DNA from: Diospyros lotus
Lineage: Eukaryota; Streptophyta; Magnoliopsida; Ericales; Ebenaceae
Reading direction: 5' to 3'
Assembly: GCF_014633365.1 (NCBI RefSeq)
Contig: NC_068350.1
Coordinates: 30,247,119-30,311,118, forward strand
Length of the DNA stretch: 64,000 nt
Positions 22,197 to 34,330 of this stretch are shown here, one piece after another. How positions within the stretch are numbered: position 1 is the stretch's first letter; every line of letters starts with the position of its first letter. Below the pieces are notes generated by a model. The model did not search any database, had not been told where the DNA came from, and worked only from the letters and a program-made list of their open reading frames with translations. Position numbers and translations under genes: made by a program.

Positions 22197-22714
22197 AGAC
22201 AATGCCACAATTCACAATTCAATGCATCGTATAAACAACATTTATAAAATGCAATGCACAGTTCAAAACGTTTAGGGACAAACCTCCCTCATAAATCCAA
22301 CCGTCACCGGTTACCATTTTAATGCACAAAACCATTTTGCATGAAATCACCATATGTTCAGATAGAACAAGCACAATAAATCAAGTTTTGGAGGAGAACC
22401 ACTCATAAGAAAACCAAATTTTGGTAGCGAACAACTCACCTTGAACGAAACTCAGAACACCTCGAATCTTGTGCCCAACCTCAATTTTCGTGCAACTCCT
22501 CAAGTCTTTTAACCAAACCACCTTCTTACAGGTCCTCACGCGCTGCCTAAGTGCTCTACGCGTGTGATGCCTCGCGTATGCTTTAAAAACCCTCTATCCA
22601 CTAAACCCGAAGCACTCTCGTCTAGCACAAATGTATCACAACTTCGAATGAGAGAATCCTTAGCCTTGAGCCCCTATTTATATGTTTAGGAAACTTAGCC
22701 ACCAAGAAATATAT

Positions 22715-23130
22715 ATTCTGCAATCATTTCAAATCTTTCAAAATCTTTTCCAATCATTCCAAATCTTCTAATATTTTCTATAATCATTCCAAATCTTTTG
22801 ATATCTTTTGCAATCATTCCAAAATCTTCTAAGATTCTCTGCAATCATTGTAAATCTTCTATAATCATTCCAAATCTTCTAATATCTTTTGTAATCATTC
22901 CAAAATCTTCTAAGATTCTCTGCAATCATTGTAAATCTTCTATAATCATTCCAAATCTTCTAATATCTTTTGTAATCATTCCAAAATCTTTTAAGATTCT
23001 CTGCAATCATTGTAAATCTTCTATAATCATTCCAAATCTTCTAATATCTTTTGTAATCATTCCAAATCTTCTAATATCTTTTGTAATCATTCCAAAATCT
23101 TCTAAAATCTTCTGCAATCATTGTTATCTA
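22715..23130. repeat. AATCATTCCAAATCTTCT repeat array with 81-bp higher-order unit
   Basis: A short motif of about 22 bp (AATCATTCCAAATCTTCTAA) is repeated, and groups of it form an 81-bp higher-order unit. The marker AAGATTCTCTGCAATCATTG recurs at 22831, 22912 and 22993. As 81 is a multiple of three, a long open frame crosses it, but that frame is only a by-product of the repeat. Confidence 0.75.
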
Positions 23131-25476
23131 AATCAAATCTTTTCTTATCCAATCAAATCTTATACAAATCTTATCCTTAAAGTCATCATGAGCCTTCATC
23201 TTATCTCTAACGTCATCATGAGACTTCTTCCTTATCTCTAAAGTCATTTATGAAGCTTTTTCCTAAATCTCCCAAATGCCCCTAATAAAAAGATTTCAAG
23301 AATTACACTTTGACCCGAACTTTTGGATAATTGCACTTAGACCCTTTTCAACATGGTCCCCGGGCTAATTTTTTAATTGCATTTTAGTCCCTGAAAAATG
23401 GACTAATTGCGCTAATGCCCCTAATTTTTCGGTAAATTACACTTTTACCCCCAACCTCAAAAATTACGATTTTGCCCCCGGCTCAAAAACTGAACTTCTC
23501 TTTAAAGACCTTTATAACCCTTTGAAATATCCCAAAACACTCTCTTTAAAATTTCGAAAAAATATCGTTTCGATCTCCCTCCGTCAATTTCGAAAAAACT
23601 GCACTTAGGCCCGAATCTTCGTTTTTGCTACAAACCCTTTTGTTTCTTCCAAAAACTACTGAAGGGTTACTCTATATGCCAAATATGAACTTCCTTGGGG
23701 TTCCATTGACTTCCCGAATGCCCCGTACGATAATTCGGTATTTCAGCCTAAATCACAATTGCCTTTTTTTTAGCTGTACCGGGAACCGTTCCCGATCCAA
23801 CTTCTTTTGATGCCTAAAATCATAACTCGTATTACTTGTCGATACTATACCATTTTCCTTGGCTATCTAGGGTCCAGGGTACTCCCTCTGACTAATTCGA
23901 TCGTCCAAAGTTGCGTTAGTGTACCCTATAGTCTTATTTTCCACAAAGTCCATTTATGCCCTTCATCAGATATTATTTATGACCTCAAATCATTCTCGGG
24001 TATTACAAGTGCCTAGCAGCAGTTCAGGACAATATAGAAGATAGTAAAGTCTCAATTCAAGTGAACCTATTATAATTGACAATTATCATATGCCATAATA
24101 TTTCCATCACCTAAAATCACAATTGAGTAAGAGTCATAGAATGATAAACTCACAAACTTAGTAACTATGTGTCGATCTTATCAAAGTGATTAGATGACAC
24201 CTCAAGAAACACATTTCTTGATAATCAATCTACCCTGGCCAAAGACTGTCCTATCACACTAACAATAAACCATATAGGACATTCACCCCATCAATAACAA
24301 TAAGGGTGACAAATCTTATCCCTGAACACCTGTCTCTATGTACCAGTAATACGAAACCACATCAATAAACCAATTAGATGGTCCTATTCATTAGCAAATC
24401 CCACACATCAATACATAAGATAACCATGACAATTCAAGTCTAAGGATCATCTACACTATCGCAACTAGACGACATCACCATATTTGCAATGCCATGTGGT
24501 CAGTCATTGGCGTCATATTCAATGCGTTGCTCTCCAACAACTACCCATGAGTTTACTAGAGACATCCTCATGTCATATGGCATATGACTCATCACCACTG
24601 ATATTTTACTCTTGTGTTGGTTTTGATAATGAAAAACAAATGATTTACATCCTAAGTCAAGTATATTCTTTTCAAAGAAAAACCAATTTCAAGTATGAAG
24701 ATTTGTAACAACTTATATTTCGATTTAAACAAATCTCCTAATTGATTTTCATAAATTGGTTTTGAACCATTGGATAAATGAAGGAAAACATTTTAAAAAG
24801 CAATAGTTCTATTTTATGATAGAATTATTTTATTAACTTGGTGTTCTAAATTTCTTTTATATGATTTATTAAGCATCAAAATAAAAATTAATCATACAAT
24901 TAAATGTCAAAAATATTTTTATAAATTTATTGATGACATTTGAAATGTTATGTTTCTATTTGATCAAAATTGTTGAATGAAAAGTAAATCTAACGACAAA
25001 ATATCTTGTGATAAATTTTTTTATGGCATTTGAAATATTATGTTTTTAATTAATTAAAAATATGTTAAATAAAAATTAATTTCAGCAATCTAATCTTATG
25101 AAAAAAAATTTATGGCATTTGGAATATCATATTTTTCTTTGATTAAAAATGCTATATAAAAAATATTTTTCAAAGAGCTTAAAAATAAATTAAATAAAAA
25201 AAATTAATATATATATATATATATACATATTCAAGTGGAAGCCCCAAGGAATTGTTGATCTCACGCTATGAGCCTTAAGGGAGATTTATGCATGTGCATG
25301 GAACTACTCAAGCTACAACTTTCTTTGTTATATAGGCGCATTAATTTATATATAACCAAACTTAATTCAAGTGGCGCTGAAGAGACTCAAACGTGTGCTT
25401 CCAGTAACTCAAGGACTTTATGTGGGCGTTCACTACCACTCCTCCTAGGTGTTCCCTTGCTTTTTCATGCACTCAA

Positions 25477-28400
25477 TGTAACAACCCGTTAGGGGGTCTA
25501 AGCGTTTTTGGGTATTTTATTTTGGGTTCAAAATGTTTTTCTTCTTTAGTTAATTGAAGATTGAAAAAATATATATATATATATATTTATGGAATATAGT
25601 GTAAGTGGAAATAAGAATTTAGGAGCCCATCGAAATGGGATTAAAAAATGTGAAAAAAATCCAAATGAATTGAGCCATTGAGATGTGTTTAGAATTTTAA
25701 TTATATTATGAATGCGGTTAGATGATGAGAATTATTTGGGTTAGTGAGTTGGGTCATGGAATGGACTACGGCATGGGCTGAGCCCAATTGAGAAATGAGA
25801 TTTGAAATTTTTAAAAGAAAATCATAATAAATTAAATTGACCCATAAATGTCAATTTTACCCTTGGTCTCCCTTTGTTCGTCGTTGGAAGAGAATAGCAG
25901 TCAGGTCTTCCTACCAATTAACAGTTGCAGACTATTGCATTTCCCTCTTCATGCTTCATCTGAATCAGCGACCTTTATCTGTTGCATGCTTGTCTTTCCC
26001 TTTCTGCAACTCCTTATTTCTATTTCTTCTTCTTTCCCTCCTACCTTCTCGTCTCATTTTCATTTTGGCTTAGTGGAGCTTCAAGAGGAGTTTATATAGC
26101 AAAATCATTAGGAAAGTTTCTTCTTACACTCTCCTTGTAATTACAGTGCAAGTTCTCTTATACATTGTTAGCTGATTCCTTCTCTCTCCTGATGCAATTT
26201 TTGTATTTATTTTGGCTTACTGTGATGACTGTAAATGTATATATATATATATATATATCTGCATGTAACTTCTTCTTCCTTCTATTATAGCATCATTTTC
26301 TTTTGAATCTCCTTGCTAAGTATATTAGGGTCCCTTTGATGTTTCGAATGGGGTTTGCTTTATACCCCAAATTTATTTCTGTGAATGGTATATATTTGTA
26401 TTTAGTATAGATACAGAAGTTTATTCATTATGTATCAGGAAAGCGATTATTTCTGCATATAAATAGAACCCATTCGAATGGGAGCTCTGCCATTTGAATG
26501 GTGGGCTCCCATCAGTTCTCTCTCTCTCTTTGTTAAAAAGCCTCATTCAAATGGTACAGTGTACCATTCGAATGTCACTTGCTAGCTCATTCGAATAACA
26601 CCCCCCTAATTAGAATAACCCCTAATACATGATATACATGATTCGAATAACCCTCATATATATACATACCCTGATTCAAATAACCCTTATATATATGTAC
26701 CCTATTTCGAATAGCCATTGTTTGATTATATATATATGTGTGCCATATATATCCAAAAAAAAAAAAAGAAATCCTTTTCAGCAAATTTCAAGCCCAATTT
26801 CGACCTCTATTCATCCAGAATCTCTAAAAACTCAAAACACAAAAGTTGTAGATCTTTGTCTTGGATTTCCATATCATATTGAATCACCTAAATCAGAGCT
26901 TGGATAAGAGAGTTATTCCTAGAATACCAAACATTGTCGAAACTGTATAGTCACATTCGAATGTATCGCAAAAGCAACAACTTCAAACCGGATTTCGACC
27001 TTGATGAATCCCGAATCTCTTAAAACTCAAAACAAGAAAGTTGTAGATATTTTTTTTGGATTTCCATATAATCTTGAATCACCGTGATCAGAGATCGGAC
27101 ACGAGAGTCATGCCCAAATTACCAAACAATGTCAAAACTACTAGAATAACCTCATTCGAATGAATTCCTCCTACATCCGAATGAATTTCATGAAATTTGA
27201 TCAAACTATGCCAATTTTTTCCTAAAATGTGAATGCAACAGTTCCCTTATTCAAATGAATTTCCCTATCATCCGAATGTGCTAGAAGTCATCTAAATGTG
27301 CCTCTCAAACTTGTGATTTACTGTAGTGAATCTGACCATGCTTTATTCTGTTTGGTATATCTCCATGTGATGATATCCGATTTAAGATTTGTTTGATGAG
27401 TTGGAAACTATACTACATAGGCTTCAATTCGATATATTATTCGACAGATTTGGTTATGTTTTGAGCCTGTAGCAACCTGATTAATTTCTGCCATGAAATT
27501 CATAGCTTACTATTTCGTGTAATCTGACCACATTGTGTTCTTTGGCCTATAACTTTTTTTTCCCATCTCTGAATTGAGATCAATTTGTTGGGATGTAAAC
27601 TAGACAACCTAGTCTTCGTTTTGATATATTACCCGCATTATTTGGCTTCATATTGAGTCCGTAATGGCCCCTTCAATCTTGGTCAAAAATCTAGAATCTT
27701 ACTGTTTTGATTTTCGCATTGTTGTAGTTTTGGGGGAATAACTTTTGGTGGGTAATTCTGATTGTGAATCAGTTTGATGTTCCAAAAACTAGAGTTCTTG
27801 AACTTAAATTTAAAAATTTGGTTTGGGGAAATTGATCAAATATCGAATCCGAATCAATCCTTTGAAATCACCCCAAAACAAATCTAAAATTTAAGGAATC
27901 GTTGATATGAAATTCTTTTTGGGTTGCCATTATTTCTTATGATTGAGCTATGAGCATGAATGCAAGTAATTGTATACTGGCACTAGTTAAATGAATTCAA
28001 GGAAATTATAAGATGGGGAAAATAGCATATTAAATCTATAATACTCCTCAAATGTTAAATCAAGCTTTAACCTTAAATAACATCTCTCAAAATTATCTCT
28101 GTGTTATAATTTACATCTTGAATGTGGTAAATGTTATGAAGTAAGATATGTTGAACTATCTAATGATGGTAAAATACCCAATATGGGTAAATGGTGTTGA
28201 AAGAATGAATATTGAGGGACAATAATTTAAATGCACGTGGTTGGCAAATGCATACATGTACATGTTACATATATATATATATCTTGTGCACCTATTATTT
28301 TACGCAGAGGGAAAGGATACCCTAGAGCACCTAGCGCGCGACGAGATGGCCATAGCCCAGTAGGTTGGCTCAACATTTATTTGTGAGATTCTATTTACAT

Positions 28401-29084
28401 GATACACTTTTGCATATGTTGATAGATGGCTTGAGAGCCTACGAGATTTGATACTGAGATTGAAATGATGCACTTTTGCATGTGTTGATTGATGGCTTGC
28501 GAGTCTGCGAGATTTGATACTGACATTGAAATTTTATGCACATTTGCATAGTGGTATATGGTGACATGATATATTAAAAATTTGAATTGATAAATTCATG
28601 AATTATGAATCTTGTATATAACTGTGGAGTCCTTGATTACTCTTCTTGGTGTCATCATGTTATTGGATCCTAAACATTGTTCATTGTTTCTCAAACTTGC
28701 TAAGCCTTGTGGCTCACTTGATCTTCCTTTCCATTCCAAGTAAAGGAAAAGCTATTATTGGGGGTGAATCCAATGGGACTAAGGCCCAAGGATAGTGGTG
28801 TATAGAGACACATCCTAACTTGAAGATCCTTAGTAGCATTTTGGAAAGACTTGTAATGAAATGAGTTTTATTTTATTATTTCACACTATAACCTCTTATT
28901 TATTTTGTATAGCCTTTGAGCCTAGACTCATGAGATATTGGAATTGTAATTAAACCTTATTTTAGTTTTCGCTGCTAGTAACGAAATGAGTTGTTGTTCT
29001 AATATGGTTTGTTCTATATCATCACTGTATGACCTCCTTTCGAATATCCTATGCTAGCGAGAGTATTTGGAAGCAGGCCTTACA
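25477..29084 (+). mobile_element. Solo LTR, TGTAA family, plus strand (3608 bp)
   Basis: Starts TGTAACAACCCG and ends GCAGGCCTTACA with a perfect duplication CTCAA (25472-25476 and 29085-29089). The hairpin TAAGCC-TTGT-GGCTCA is at 28701-28716, followed by CCATTCCAAGTAAAGG. A TATA-like ATATAAATAG is at about 26457. Many ATTCGAATG-type palindromes lie at 26470-27300. It is closely related to the minus-strand copy at 40171-43639. No internal domain. Confidence 0.9.
26470..27300 (+). repeat. ATTCGAATG palindrome cluster in solo LTR
   Basis: Repeated copies and near-copies of CATTCGAATG (TTCGAA core) at irregular spacing, often beside short TATATA runs. The same clustering is seen in the related LTR at 41330-42720. 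Confidence 0.65.
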
Positions 29085-29350
29085 CTCAAACTTATATATA
29101 ATCTTAATCAGAAATTTTAATTTTGATCTGTTGACAGATTCTCTCTTTCTTGTTGATAGACAAAATATTTGTAATCAAAATTGTCGATAGTTTTCTTTAT
29201 TTTGTCAATAGTTTTTCATTTTTAAGCATATTCTATCGATAGTTTATGTGATTTTGTCGACAGTTTGTTACGCAGAAATCTTCCAACGATTAGTTTTTCA
29301 ACTCCAATGGACACAAACGACTATATTTCTCTTGAAGCTTTTGTGAGGCC

Positions 29351-29358
29351 TATAAATA
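29351..29358 (+). promoter_or_regulatory. TATA box of 5' LTR
   Basis: TATAAATA about 75 bp after a cluster of ATCGAT and GTCGAC palindromes. The 3' LTR has the same box at 39310-39317. Confidence 0.6.
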
Positions 29359-29937
29359 CAAATCAAGGATGATCTTGAAGAGGCAAATGGATGGGAATGA
29401 AGTGAAGTGAGCTTACAAATTATTTACATCTTCTCAAATTGTATTTGTGCTTTCATGATTTTGTCTCAAAGGCTTTGATCTTCATTTGTATTTAATTGTT
29501 TCAAGCCTTATATCTTCTTGAAAGACATTGTAACTAAGGGTGTATACTCTTAGAATCTCTCTATTAAACATTTCTTGTATTTCCTAGCTTGTGTAGCTAG
29601 AGGGGCTACTTGTGTAAGTAAGAGGTTGTATTTCCTAGTCTTGAACTAGAGGGCGTACTTGGGTTCAAGTAGGAGGTTATAATGGGTTGGTTTAAAATCC
29701 TTAGTGAAGAGCTAAGGTAGTGGATTAGGCTTGATTTAAACCAAACCACTATAAATCCTTGTGTTCATCTCTTGCTTATGGTTTTTGTTTCATATATTGT
29801 TCCAAGTATTTCATTAATCCTCACTTGCATTGAATTCTTATTTTTCATTAAAAGGATTTCAAGTTTCAAACTAAATTTAAATTATCCAATTCACCCCCCT
29901 TCTTGGGTGTGTGCCATAGCATTTCAAACCTATCAAT

Positions 29938-29950
29938 TGGTATTAGAGAC
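29938..29950 (+). other. Primer-binding site of the SIRE-like element
   Basis: TGGTATTAGAGAC lies 2 bp after the 5' LTR end. It differs slightly from the initiator-tRNA-Met primer site TGGTATCAGAGC used by plant copia elements. Confidence 0.75.
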
Positions 29951-29990
29951 AAACTCCTTGCTCTAGGTCTAACAACCTAAGGAGAGATCC

Positions 29991-31137
29991 ATGGCTCTTA
30001 AAGAAGGTTATCCTACCAATATGACACCTTATTTTGATAGCTCATTTTATGATTCTTGGAGAAAAAAAGATTTGTATTTTCTTGCTATCTATTGATTTTG
30101 ATGTGGAATATTGTGAAAAATGATTTTGTTGTAAAACCAAAGATAGAATGGAATAATCATGACAAAAAGAATTTCTCTTTAAATATTAGAGCTATGCATA
30201 TTTTACAACATGCGCCCTAAGTGATAATGTTTATGCTAAAGATATATTGGACACTCTTGATTCAATTTATCTCTCTAATAAATTTTATAAGCATGTTGAT
30301 GAAAGTGTGCAAGGTGAAAATCCATTGAATCATCAACAAAAAGAGAATGAAGAAAGCCCAAAGCCAATCTTATGCTTCCTTGCTAAGGAAGAAGATGAGG
30401 TAACCTCTACTTCTACTCTCATTAATGATATTGAAAATGATCATGGGTGTAGTTCTTTGAATTCTAAAAGTGATGATCATGATACTTTTACAAATGAAGA
30501 GTTGTTGAATGCTTTAAATGAATTATATGTCAATTTTGAATAACTTTGTTTAAAGAACAAAACTCTTCAAAAGAAATTAGATTTATTGTCAAATGAATTG
30601 AAAGTTTTAAAATCTAAGAATGAATATTTGATTACTTCTAATAAAGAATTTTCAAAGGAAAAAGTTTTGGAAGAACGTGAATTGAAATCCTCAAATAGTG
30701 CATTAAATGAGAAATTCATTTTGAAAGAGGAGATTTCAAATTCTTATGATCATGACAAAGGTGTTCAAAACTTTCATAGTCAAATAGCTAATGTCAAAAG
30801 CTCATCTTTTCACACCTCTCATGATGTTAAATGTTTTTATTGTTGTAAATTAGGCCACATTGCATTTTGTTATCCTTTTAAAGGAAAATTGTCTAGTCGT
30901 CCTAAAATGAAATGGATTCCTAAGGAAACTAAGCTTTATAATGTTTCTCATACTAATCCTCAAGAATCCAAGCATGTTTTGATACCAAAAATTTCTCACT
31001 TTCATAAAAATGTGCATAATGATAAGAAGCAAACAATCTTCATGAAAAGGAAACAAAAATCCTTTGTTTCACATCCTAGCGATTGGTATCAATTTATAAA
31101 AAAAAAAAATTATAAGAAACTATCCCAAAGTTTTTAA
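29991..31137 (+). pseudogene. Copia gag remnant
   Basis: A start codon at 29991 gives MALKEGYPTNM then a segment with YDSWRKKDLYFL, typical of the N-terminus of copia gag (binding to the LTR-retrotransposon particle). Stops break the first 250 bp. A frame of about 98 codons follows from 30247 (acidic, SSLNSKSDDHDTFTNEELLN), then one of about 183 codons from 30586 with a coiled-coil-like, lysine- and glutamate-rich region. A zinc knuckle reads CFYCCKLGHIAFC; its last spacer is one residue shorter than the usual C-x2-C-x4-H-x4-C. It is nonfunctional. Gag would package element RNA into particles. Confidence 0.8.
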
Positions 31138-31691
31138 ACAAGTATAGGTTCCAAAGGGAACCTTCTATGATAACAAAGGTGATCCCAAGGTGGTTTGGGC
31201 ACCAAAGGCTTGTGGATAGTTATTTTTGCATATTTGCTTGACATTCAATTGGAACTCAAAGTGAAATCTTTGTGGATGAATCAAGCATGAAGAAAAAGGG
31301 GATGAATAAGAGATTTAATCCCAAATGATAAATTTCCATCCAAGAGAAAGATTTAATAAAATCTTGATGGTATGTATCTATCCCTAAACTCTCTATGCTT
31401 ATGAGTTTTGATGATAATGAATTATAAGTTTGCCTTTATGTTTGTTGAAAATTTTATTTAGTTATAGTGGTTTTCAAATCTTTGATATATGCATTGAGTA
31501 AGGAGGAGAATAAAATTTGTTGATATGTGTTGGAAAATGTTGTGTCGGTAGATGGTTTTAAGCACAACCTAATTAACATAAGTCAATTGTGTGATAAGTA
31601 ACATAAAGTATGCTTTTAATGTCAAATCATGTGAAGAATCTTATCTCAAAACAAATGAAATAAAGATTATAGAAAATGTGTATAGACTTAT

Positions 31692-31917
31692 TGTAATACC
31701 CCGAGAGCCCAGAGAAGTTAGAATATATCGAGGATAGTGTAAGAAAGGAAACAACACCAGCTGGATACCTTTTGGGCTGAATGTTGGCAAAGAACTCCCA
31801 AGTTAAGCGTGCTTGACCTGGGGTAATCCAAGGATGGGTGACCCCCCTGGGAAGTTCGCGTAGGCCCATCAGGGTAAGTTGTTCCGGTTCTTCCTATCGC
31901 TCGAGCGGGATGTTACA
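31692..31917 (+). repeat. Cassandra 5' LTR
   Basis: Starts TGTAATACCCCGAG and ends CGGGATGTTACA. The 5S-like segment lies at 31791-31860. Confidence 0.93.
31791..31860 (+). promoter_or_regulatory. 5S rRNA-like segment with Pol III internal promoter, 5' LTR
   Basis: Contains AAGTTAAGCGTGCTTG (the 5S A-box region), then AGGATGGGTGACC and CCTGGGAAGT (intermediate element and C-box region). It is about 70 bp of the roughly 120-bp 5S gene, with changes between the boxes (GACCTGGGGTAAT). In Cassandra elements this region can drive Pol III transcription. The same segment recurs in the 3' LTR at 32228-32297. It is not a host 5S gene. Confidence 0.88.
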
Positions 31918-32128
31918 GGTGGTATCAGAGCCAACCCCCGAGCCTCTGAGCGCGGTGGTGGGGCAAACCTCAGCGAGGAGGCTGAGTCCCGAGGGGGGCG
32001 TGAGGCCCCTATGGGGGGTGCGTGTAGGCACCTTAGGCGAATCCCACATCGGCCATGCAAGGGGGGAGAGATCTGGGACCGGTTGTAAGGTCACATGACG
32101 GGGATGTCATGTGCTTAAGGGGGGAGAA

Positions 32129-32354
32129 TGTAATACCCCGAGAGCCCAGAGAAGTTAGAATATATCGAGGATAGTGTAAGAAAGGAAACAACACCAGCTG
32201 GATACCTTTTGGGCTGAATGTTGGCAAAGAACTCCCAAGTTAAGCGTGCTTGACCTGGGGTAATCCAAGGATGGGTGACCCCCCTGGGAAGTTCGCGTAG
32301 GCCCATCAGGGTAAGTTGTTCCGGTTCTTCCTATCGCTCGAGCGGGATGTTACA
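32129..32354 (+). repeat. Cassandra 3' LTR
   Basis: Reads as identical to the 5' LTR over all 226 bp. Confidence 0.93.
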
Positions 32355-32394
32355 CTTATCCTTATATAGTATAGAAAAATACCTAATATCAACC

Positions 32395-34330
32395 ATCTCC
32401 CAAAATACTTGGCTATGTGGCATAATGGATTAGGACATGCTAGCATGAATGTCATTAATAAATTGTCCAAACATAGCTTTGTTAAAAGATTTCCTAAATA
32501 TGAAAAAGATCACATTTGCGAGGCATGTATGAAAGGCGAACAAATAAGTATATCATTTAAGCCTACAAATGAAGTTTCAACCTCTAAGCCTCTAACCTTA
32601 CCTCATTTAAATCTTTTTGGACCTGTGAGAATCTAAAACCTGGATGGAAAACATTATACTCTTATCATTGTAGATGGCTACTCTAGGTTCACTTGGGTAA
32701 TATTTCTTGCATCAAAGAGTGAAACATTTAGGTCATTTGAAATATTTTGTAAAAGAGTTCAAAAAGATAAAGTATATGCATTTCAAAAATTAGAAGTGAT
32801 CATGCGGGAGATTTTGAAATGAGCAATTCAATCACTATTGTGAGAAAAATGATATTGATCATAATTTTCTAGACCTGGATCACCTCAACAAAATGGGGTA
32901 GTTGAAAAGAAAAATATATCTTTACAAGAAATGGTTAGAATTATGCTATGTGACAAAAATATTTTGATCTAAGCTATTAACATCTTATGCTACATCTTGA
33001 ATAGGGATTCCATAAAGCCTATCCTAAAGAAAACCCCATGTGAGTTATACAAAGGTTGGAAACCAAATATTTCATATTTTCATATTTTTGGTAGTGTATG
33101 TTTTATCCTTAACAATGATAAAGACTCTTTAAGAAAATTTTATGATGAAGAAATCTTCTTAGGTTATTCAAGTCTAAGCAAAGCATATGGGGTAGTTATC
33201 AAAAGAACTCTTGTTGTAAAGGAATCAATTCAAATTATAGTTAATGATATGAGTGTTGAAATTCCAAAATCTAATAAAGATTGTGATAATGAATTAGGTC
33301 AAAATTTTGAAAAGCTCTCATTAGATCAGAAGAAAAACAATTCATCAAATGATAATCTACTTAATGAAGAAAATGTAGCTCATAAAGAGAGGGAACCATA
33401 ATTTCCAAGAGAAAGAAAATCTGTAGAGGATAAGATCTTCTATTAAGAAATGAGTGTTAATATGCAACTTTCCTTTCTCAAAATAGAACCTAAAAATATT
33501 AAAGAAGCCCTTAAATATGAAAATTGGATCATTGCTATACAATAAGAGCTACATCAATTTGAAATAAATGAAATGTGGTAATTAGTTCCAAGACCTAAAG
33601 ATCACCCAACCATAGTAACCAAATGGGTGCTTATAAATAAAATTAGAATTAAAGCTAGATTAGTAGCTCAAGAGTATAATTAAGGAAAATAAATAGATTA
33701 TAATGAAACTTATACCCTCATGGCTAGGTTAGAAGCATTGTGAATATTGTTGGCATTTGCATGTCACAATAAGTTAAGCTATTTCAAATGAATGTTAAAA
33801 GTGTCTTTTTCAATGGTTATATAAATGAGGAGGTACATGTTGGATAACATCCTAGTTTGAGAATCTTCAATGTGAGGATCATATGTACAAATTTACCAAG
33901 GTGCTATATGGTCTAAATAAGCCCTCAGGTCATGACATGAATTACTTAACAATTTTCTTCTAAAAAAAAAAAGATTTTAGAGAGGTTAAATAGATAGCAC
34001 TTTATTTATAAGAACTCGTGGCAAAGAAATTCTACTAGCTCATATTTAAGTAGTTGACAATATATTTGGATCCACAAATAAATCCCTATGTGACCAATTT
34101 GCAAATCTAATGCAAGGGAAATTCGAGTTGAGTATGATGGGAGAATTAGCATATCCTTTAGGATTGCAAATTAAGCAAGACGATGAAAGAATCTTTAAGT
34201 ATCTTAAAGGATCATCAAATTTAGAATTATTCTATCCTAAATCAAATGAATTTGATCTTGTTACCGTGAACTTTGATTAAAAGAGCACTAGTGACTCACG
34301 TCAATTTTTAAGAAATTCTTTAATGTCATG
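32395..34330 (+). pseudogene. Copia pol remnant of the SIRE-like element
   Basis: Starts with the GAG-pre-integrase zinc-finger region (MWHNGLGHASMNVINKLSKH, CEACMKGEQ) at 32409. The integrase core follows in other frames (IIVDGYSRFTWVIFLASKSE near 32670; QQNGVVEKKN near 32888). 32997-33401 gives KTPCELYKGWKPNISYFHIF and FLGYSSLSKAYGVV, the end of integrase. RT is badly damaged with deletions (TKWVLINK near 33619, then KARLVAQEY). The YVDD region is lost to VDNIFGSTNKSLCDQFANLM near 34048, followed by SMMGELAYPLGLQIKQ. A piece of RNase H remains (KYLKGSSNLELFYPK near 34197, FDLV, KSTSDSRQFL) to 34330. It has many stops. This element cannot mobilise itself. Confidence 0.85.

Larger units (their letters stand above)
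21140..24007 (-). mobile_element. Solo LTR, TGTAA family, minus strand (2868 bp)
   Basis: Starts TGTAACACCCC and ends CGGGTATTACA, with a perfect 5-bp duplication AGTGC (21135-21139 and 24008-24012). The family hairpin has a different sequence here but a perfect 8-bp stem: TTAGATGA (21532-21539) and TCATCTAA (21544-21551) around a 4-base loop, beside ACCTGGAACG. No internal domain is present. It contains a 186-bp tandem duplication (21823-22196) and an 81-bp repeat array (22715-23130). Confidence 0.88.
24599..29935 (+). repeat. 5' LTR of the SIRE-like element (split by a solo LTR)
   Basis: Runs 24599-25476 and 29085-29935 around the solo LTR. It has an (AT)n run at 25207-25225, TCGA-centred palindromes at 29131-29275, a TATA box at 29351 and the CCCCCCTTCTTGGGTG end block near 29894-29909. 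Confidence 0.85.
31692..32354 (+). mobile_element. Complete Cassandra-type TRIM retrotransposon (663 bp)
   Basis: Two 226-bp LTRs (31692-31917 and 32129-32354), identical as read here, flank a 211-bp centre without coding capacity. A perfect primer site TGGTATCAGAGCC is at 31920-31932, and a purine tract AAGGGGGGAGAA (32117-32128) lies directly before the 3' LTR. The 5-bp duplication CTTAT (31687-31691 and 32355-32359) is perfect. Each LTR contains a 5S rRNA-like segment, the defining mark of Cassandra elements. Identical LTRs point to a recent insertion. It depends on proteins from other retrotransposons. It is inserted between gag and pol of the SIRE-like element. Confidence 0.95.

Noticed and set aside
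22798..23241. Open frame of 147 codons with 27-residue repeats
   Set aside because: By-product of an 81-bp tandem repeat within a solo LTR.
31791..31860. Possible host 5S rRNA gene
   Set aside because: Only about 70 bp resemble 5S, with altered sequence between the promoter boxes, and it repeats in both LTRs of a Cassandra element.
31838..32098. Overlapping frames on both strands in the Cassandra element
   Set aside because: They cross the LTR, primer site and non-coding centre of a TRIM; Cassandra elements encode no protein.
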